Source: an uncultured Holosporaceae bacterium (GTDB lineage: Bacteria > Pseudomonadota > Alphaproteobacteria > CAISOG01). From it: DNA of 8,001 bases. The position numbers were made by a program, and so were the translations under genes. The stretch spans positions 1 through 8,001 of the forward strand of contig CAISOG010000140.1 in NCBI GenBank assembly GCA_903887035.1. Reading direction: 5' to 3'. Position 1 is the stretch's first letter; the number at the start of each line of letters is the position of its first letter. The notes beneath the pieces are model-generated. The model worked only from the letters and a program-made list of their open reading frames with translations. It was not told the origin of the DNA and did not search any database. Shown piece by piece: positions 4,919 through 8,001 of this stretch.

Positions 4919-6727
4919 TTAGGCCACCGCCTGCTGCCGCGACAACGCCTCCTCAGGCTGTTGATACAGCCTGGCATAAACGCCGTCGCGCTTCAGCAGC
5001 TGGTCATGCGTTCCCTGCTCCGCCAGCTGCCCATCAGCCAGCACCAGGATATTATCGGCCTCAATAATGGTGGACAGGCGGTGGGCAATCATGATGGTGG
5101 TTTTGTTGCCGCGCAGCCGTTTCAGGCTGGCCAGCACGTTGCGTTCCGACTGAGGATCCAGGGCGGAGGTGGCCTCATCCAGCAGCAGGATGGGGGCATC
5201 GCGCAGCAGGGCACGCGCCAGGGCAATCCGTTGCCGCTGCCCACCGGACAGGCGATTGCCCAACTCCCCGACCAGGCTGGCCAACCCATCCGGCAGATCG
5301 GCGATAAAGTCATCGGCTGAGGCCGCCTGCGCCGCTGCCTGAATGGTGGCTTCGTCCGCTGGCTGGTTATAGGCGATGTTGGCCGACACGCTGTCGTTAA
5401 ACAGGTAAATTTCTTGTCCGACAAAGGCGATGGCATCCCGCAAGCTGGCCTGGGTCACGGCGGCAATATCCTGGTTATCCACCAACAACTGCCCCGCCAT
5501 CGGCTCATGAAAACGCAGCAGCAGGTTGGCAATGGTGGACTTGCCCGCCCCCGATGGCCCCACCACCGCCACCATCTGCCCCGCCGCAACCGTAAAACTA
5601 AGGTTTTGCAGCACGGGTTGGCCAGGCACATAGGCAAAGCTGACCTTATCGAACACCACCTGACCACCGCTGACCTGGCTGACCTGCAGGGCTTTTGCTC
5701 CAGGCTGATCCACCACCTGCGGCTGTTCGTCCAACAGATCAAACACCCGTGCCGCACTGGCCAAGCCTTCCTGCAAATTGGCGTTCAGATGTGTCAGGCG
5801 TTTGACCGGCTCATAGGCCAGCAGTAGGGCGGTAATAAAGGAAAAAAAGCTGCCCGTGGTGCGCGCACCCTCCATCACCTGACCGCCGCCATAGACGATG
5901 ACCAGCACGATGGCGACCCCGCCCAACGCCTCCATCAACGGGTGCGCCGCCGCCTTAACCCGCACCAGCGCCATTTGGTACGCCTGCGTCTGTGCTACCT
6001 GCTGCGCCAGCCTATCCGATTCCAACCCCTCCGCGTTATAGGCCTTGACATAGCGGATGCCCTGAAACAGCTGCATCAGCAGGCTGGACAGGCTGGCCTG
6101 CTGCGCCTGTGCGCCCGACGCCTCCCGCCGTACCCGCCGCCCGATCCATCGAATCGGCAAAATGGCTATAGGCAAGGCAACAAAGGCGATGCAGGCCAAC
6201 TGCCAATCCTGCCACAACATAACCGCCAACAGGGCAATCAGGGTCAGGCTGTCTTTACCAATCGCGGTGACGGCGTTGGAAACGGCGTAGCGCAGCTGGT
6301 TAATATCCTGGGTCACATGGCTAATCAGCACGCCCGTGGGCTTGCGATGGAAATAGGCCAAATCCGACTGCAACAAATGGCTACCCACCTGTTGTTGCAA
6401 CCGCGCCACAATCCGCAACCCCACCCCCGTCATCAGCACGGTTTCGCCATAGGTTGCCACCCCCTTAGCAACAAAGGTCAACAGCACTAGGCCGGCGATT
6501 TCCATCAAACTGCCCGCGCTTTTGTTAACGAAAACCTCATCCAACACCGGTTCCATCAATTTGGCCAAGGCCGCGGTCGCCCCCGCCGCAATCGCCATGC
6601 AAACTATGGCCGCCGCCAACGTCCCTTTTTCTTGGCGCACATAACCGCGCAGCAAGCGCCGCCACAGCTTTGGGCGGCTTGATTGGTGGGCATTATCTTG
6701 AAGGGGCGTGGTCATGGTCGTGGTCAT
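4919..6727 (-). CDS. MsbA-like ABC exporter, fused permease and ATPase
   Basis: This is a half-transporter expected to act as a homodimer in the inner membrane, exporting lipid A-type lipids or other hydrophobic substrates by ATP hydrolysis. From Met at 6727 it has 602 residues, normal for the type. An N-terminal membrane domain has about six helices (near 37-58, 76-100, 150-172, 178-196, 264-285 and 293-310). The nucleotide-binding domain has Walker A GPSGAGKST (about 390-398), Q-loop FVGQE, signature LSGGQRQR (about 493-500), Walker B ILLLDEAT (about 513-520), D-loop SALD and the H-loop histidine in IMIAHRLST. The LMEPVLDEVFVNK segment after the first helix is what I associate with alphaproteobacterial MsbA-like proteins. 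A TTG at 6730 and an ATG at 6715 are other possible starts; none has a Shine-Dalgarno sequence. No lpxK or waaA is adjacent, so lipid A specificity is unproven. prmC follows after 9 nt. Confidence 0.93.
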   Translation of the reverse strand: MTTTMTTPLQDNAHQSSRPKLWRRLLRGYVRQEKGTLAAAIVCMAIAAGATAALAKLMEPVLDEVFVNKSAGSLMEIAGLVLLTFVAKGVATYGETVLMTGVGLRIVARLQQQVGSHLLQSDLAYFHRKPTGVLISHVTQDINQLRYAVSNAVTAIGKDSLTLIALLAVMLWQDWQLACIAFVALPIAILPIRWIGRRVRREASGAQAQQASLSSLLMQLFQGIRYVKAYNAEGLESDRLAQQVAQTQAYQMALVRVKAAAHPLMEALGGVAIVLVIVYGGGQVMEGARTTGSFFSFITALLLAYEPVKRLTHLNANLQEGLASAARVFDLLDEQPQVVDQPGAKALQVSQVSGGQVVFDKVSFAYVPGQPVLQNLSFTVAAGQMVAVVGPSGAGKSTIANLLLRFHEPMAGQLLVDNQDIAAVTQASLRDAIAFVGQEIYLFNDSVSANIAYNQPADEATIQAAAQAASADDFIADLPDGLASLVGELGNRLSGGQRQRIALARALLRDAPILLLDEATSALDPQSERNVLASLKRLRGNKTTIMIAHRLSTIIEADNILVLADGQLAEQGTHDQLLKRDGVYARLYQQPEEALSRQQAVA

Positions 6728-6741
6728 CAATTACGGCCATC

Positions 6742-6771
6742 TATTTAGACCAATTGTTCAGCAGATAGCAA
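6742..6771 (-). promoter_or_regulatory. Possible promoter of the ABC exporter-prmC operon
   Basis: On the minus strand TTGCTA (6766-6771), an 18-bp spacer and TAAATA (6742-6747) form a plausible but weak housekeeping promoter. Transcription would start about 8 nt before the ATG at 6727, giving a nearly leaderless message consistent with the lack of a Shine-Dalgarno sequence. Confidence 0.35.
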
Positions 6772-6815
6772 ATGGTGATCAGATCCTGTAAGAAATCGTC
6801 AACAATTTTCAGCTA

Positions 6816-6850
6816 TGATGGTTGTCCACGCCCCCCCCTTGAAACCATCA
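6816..6850. promoter_or_regulatory. 8-bp inverted repeat overlapping the rpoH promoter
   Basis: TGATGGTT (6816-6823) and AACCATCA (6843-6850) are perfect inverted arms around 19 nt that contain the run of eight C (6831-6838) and the CTTG of the heat-shock promoter. The second arm lies between the -35 and -10 elements, a position where a bound protein would affect polymerase access. It may be an operator; the binding protein is unknown. Confidence 0.35.
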
Positions 6851-6865
6851 AAATTCTTCCTATTT
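6838..6865 (+). promoter_or_regulatory. Heat-shock (RpoH-dependent) promoter of rpoH
   Basis: CTTG (6838-6841), exactly 17 bp, then CCTATTT (6859-6865) matches the alphaproteobacterial heat-shock promoter consensus CTTG-N17/18-CYTAT-T as I recall it. Its -35 also contains the wider sigma-32 CTTGAAA. Transcription would begin near 6872, about 20 nt before the rpoH ATG. This suggests that RpoH activates its own gene, as reported for Caulobacter crescentus. Confidence 0.62.
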
Positions 6866-6891
6866 CTTGGAAAGTATGATACTGTGCAACT

Positions 6892-7893
6892 ATGACGATA
6901 CACCCCATTCCCCCCGTGGCTAAACGGCCATCCCTGCCCATTGCCTTTGCTGGTGGCAAGGCCAGGGCGCAGGCATCCGCCATCCATCTGCCCACCCTTC
7001 CCGATGCGCAGGATGGGTTGAGTCGCTACATGACCGACATCCGATCGTTCCCCATGTTGACGTTGGAGCAGGAGCAGGATTTGGCCAACCGTTGGATAAA
7101 ATTTGCCGATGTCCAGGCCGCTCATCAACTGGTGACCAGCCATTTGCGGCTGGTGGTAAAAATCGCCGTTGGCTATCGTGGTTATGGCCTGCCGACAGGC
7201 GATTTAATTGCTGAGGGCAATATCGGATTGATGCAGGCGGTGAAGCGGTTTGACCCGTCTAAGGGATTCCGCCTGGCCACCTATGCCAGCTGGTGGATTA
7301 AGGCATCGATTCAGGAATATGTGTTGCGCAGCTGGTCGCTGGTTAAAATCGGCACCACCGCGGGTCAGAAAAAATTGTTCTTTAACCTGCGTAAGTTAAA
7401 GGCGCAGCTGTCGCATGCGGGCAGCCATGATTTAAACCCTGAATCCGTGCAGCAAATCGCCAATCAGCTTAAGGTCACCCCTACCGAGGTGTTGGAGATG
7501 GATCGGCGGATGGCTGGCCACGACCTGTCCCTGAACACCCCCATCGGCGGCGACGACAGTGGCAACGTCACCGAATGGCAAGACACCTTGGAACAGCCGG
7601 TGGCGGGGCATGAGGTTTTTGAACAGCAGGATGAGTTTGACACTCGGAAACAGTTGCTGCGGCAGGCGATGGATCAGCTGAACGATCGGGAAAAAGCCAT
7701 CTATCAACAGCGTCGCCTGCGCGATCCCGCCCGCACTCTGGAGGAGTTGAGCCAGACTTATAGCATCTCCCGCGAACGGGTACGGCAAATTGAAACGGCC
7801 GCCCATAATAAGGTGATGAAATTCCTGGCGCCGCATTTGGCCGAACCTGCTGCCAACAATCCCCTGCCTACCGCCATAGCCGTAGCCGCTTAG
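6892..7893 (+). CDS. rpoH: RNA polymerase heat-shock sigma factor RpoH (sigma-32)
   Basis: RpoH directs RNA polymerase to heat-shock promoters (chaperones and proteases). The 333-residue product has GLSRYMTDIRSFPML at 42-56 (region 1.2), region 2 at about 80-150 with HLRLVVKIAVGYRGYGLPTG, DLIAEGNIGLMQAVKRFDP and ATYASWWIKASIQEYVLRSW, the diagnostic RpoH box QKKLFFNLRKLK at 159-170, and the region 4.2 helix-turn-helix TLEELSQTYSISRERVRQIE at 282-301. It is longer than the usual 285-300 residues because of a roughly 40-residue Pro/Ala-rich N-terminus and a short Ala-rich tail. ATG 6892 is the only upstream in-frame ATG; GTG at 6916 is possible. No Shine-Dalgarno sequence is evident. A heat-shock type promoter lies just upstream, and the gene is divergent from the ABC exporter. 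The leader of about 20 nt seems too short for an E. coli-like rpoH thermosensor. Confidence 0.97.
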   Translation: MTIHPIPPVAKRPSLPIAFAGGKARAQASAIHLPTLPDAQDGLSRYMTDIRSFPMLTLEQEQDLANRWIKFADVQAAHQLVTSHLRLVVKIAVGYRGYGLPTGDLIAEGNIGLMQAVKRFDPSKGFRLATYASWWIKASIQEYVLRSWSLVKIGTTAGQKKLFFNLRKLKAQLSHAGSHDLNPESVQQIANQLKVTPTEVLEMDRRMAGHDLSLNTPIGGDDSGNVTEWQDTLEQPVAGHEVFEQQDEFDTRKQLLRQAMDQLNDREKAIYQQRRLRDPARTLEELSQTYSISRERVRQIETAAHNKVMKFLAPHLAEPAANNPLPTAIAVAA

Positions 7894-7904
7894 CGGCGTT
7901 TTAT
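7885..7904 (+). terminator. Possible terminator at the rpoH 3' end
   Basis: GCCGCT (7885-7890) and AGCGGC (7892-7897) form an inverted repeat across the rpoH stop codon, followed by GTTTTATA. The 1-nt centre would open to a stem of about four pairs with a 5-nt loop. A competing pairing joins GCGGC (7893-7897) with GCCGC (7906-7910). The stem is short, so this is weak evidence. Confidence 0.35.
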
Positions 7905-7920
7905 AGCCGCCTGATCCTGG

Positions 7921-8001
7921 TTACGGGGATGGTGACCGCCGATCAATCAGTCCATTCAACAGGACTGGCCCCAAAAAGGTGGTGATCAGCACCACCACCA
8001 A
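7921..8001 (-). CDS. Partial: C-terminus of a membrane protein, possibly a cation/proton antiporter
   Basis: An open frame enters from the right edge on the minus strand and stops with TAA at 7921-7923, giving 26 residues. They read LVVVLITTFLGPVLLNGLID and then a short basic, Pro/Ser-rich tail. A hydrophobic helix with a T-T-F-L-G-P pattern followed by a charged tail resembles the last membrane segment of CPA-type Na+/H+ or K+/H+ antiporters. The fragment is too short for certainty. It is convergent with rpoH, 27 nt away, and continues beyond the window. Confidence 0.5.
   Translation of the reverse strand: MVVVLITTFLGPVLLNGLIDRRSPSP

Noticed and set aside
4838..6490. Several plus-strand frames opposite the ABC exporter
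   Set aside because: Gln/His/Arg-rich antisense shadows of a gene with complete, uninterrupted ABC motifs.
6814..6880. Two TATGAT boxes as housekeeping promoters for rpoH
   Set aside because: Neither has a convincing -35 hexamer 16-18 bp upstream, so they are not listed as promoters.

Overview
The window looks like core chromosome of an alphaproteobacterium. The evidence is a DUF4167 protein directly downstream of prmC (an arrangement typical of that class), an RpoH sigma factor with an intact RpoH box preceded by a close match to the alphaproteobacterial heat-shock promoter, and a LysC aspartokinase of the alpha/beta type. The DNA is GC-rich, and coding density is high on both strands. I see no insertion sequence, phage gene, CRISPR array, tRNA or rRNA. 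The exact order or genus cannot be fixed from the sequence.

Layout, left to right. 99-638 (minus): ahpD, an AhpD-type disulfide peroxidase/reductase. Its promoter (TTGCAA-N17-CATAAT) and a 10-bp inverted repeat lie in the 227-bp divergent gap before pyrF. 866-1873 (plus): pyrF, a type 2 orotidine-5'-phosphate decarboxylase. 1912-3222 (plus): lysC, aspartokinase, with its own promoter so close to the ATG that its mRNA should be leaderless. A well-placed Shine-Dalgarno sequence inside lysC points to a separate 170-residue beta subunit. 3236-3904 (minus): a DUF4167 protein convergent with lysC, only 13 bp apart, with both stop codons paired in one hairpin. 4016-4909 (minus): prmC, release-factor glutamine methyltransferase. 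4919-6727 (minus): an MsbA-like ABC exporter, 9 nt upstream of prmC and probably co-transcribed with it. 6892-7893 (plus): rpoH, heat-shock sigma factor, divergent from the exporter. 7921-8001 (minus): the last 26 codons of a membrane protein, possibly a cation/proton antiporter, running off the window.

How the genes relate. They do not form one pathway. They cover pyrimidine synthesis (pyrF), the aspartate family of amino acids (lysC), translation termination (prmC), envelope lipid export (MsbA-like) and stress response (ahpD, rpoH). The prmC-DUF4167-lysC neighbourhood resembles the lysC-ptsP-prfA-prmC-DUF4167-clpB cluster I recall from Rhizobiales. Here ptsP and prfA are missing between them, lysC is in convergent orientation, and an exporter occupies the place of prfA.

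The most interesting material is regulatory: a probable self-regulated rpoH promoter, a leaderless lysC with internal beta-subunit initiation, dyads at the ahpD and DUF4167 promoters, and a general lack of Shine-Dalgarno sequences. I did not find a convincing new multi-gene system.
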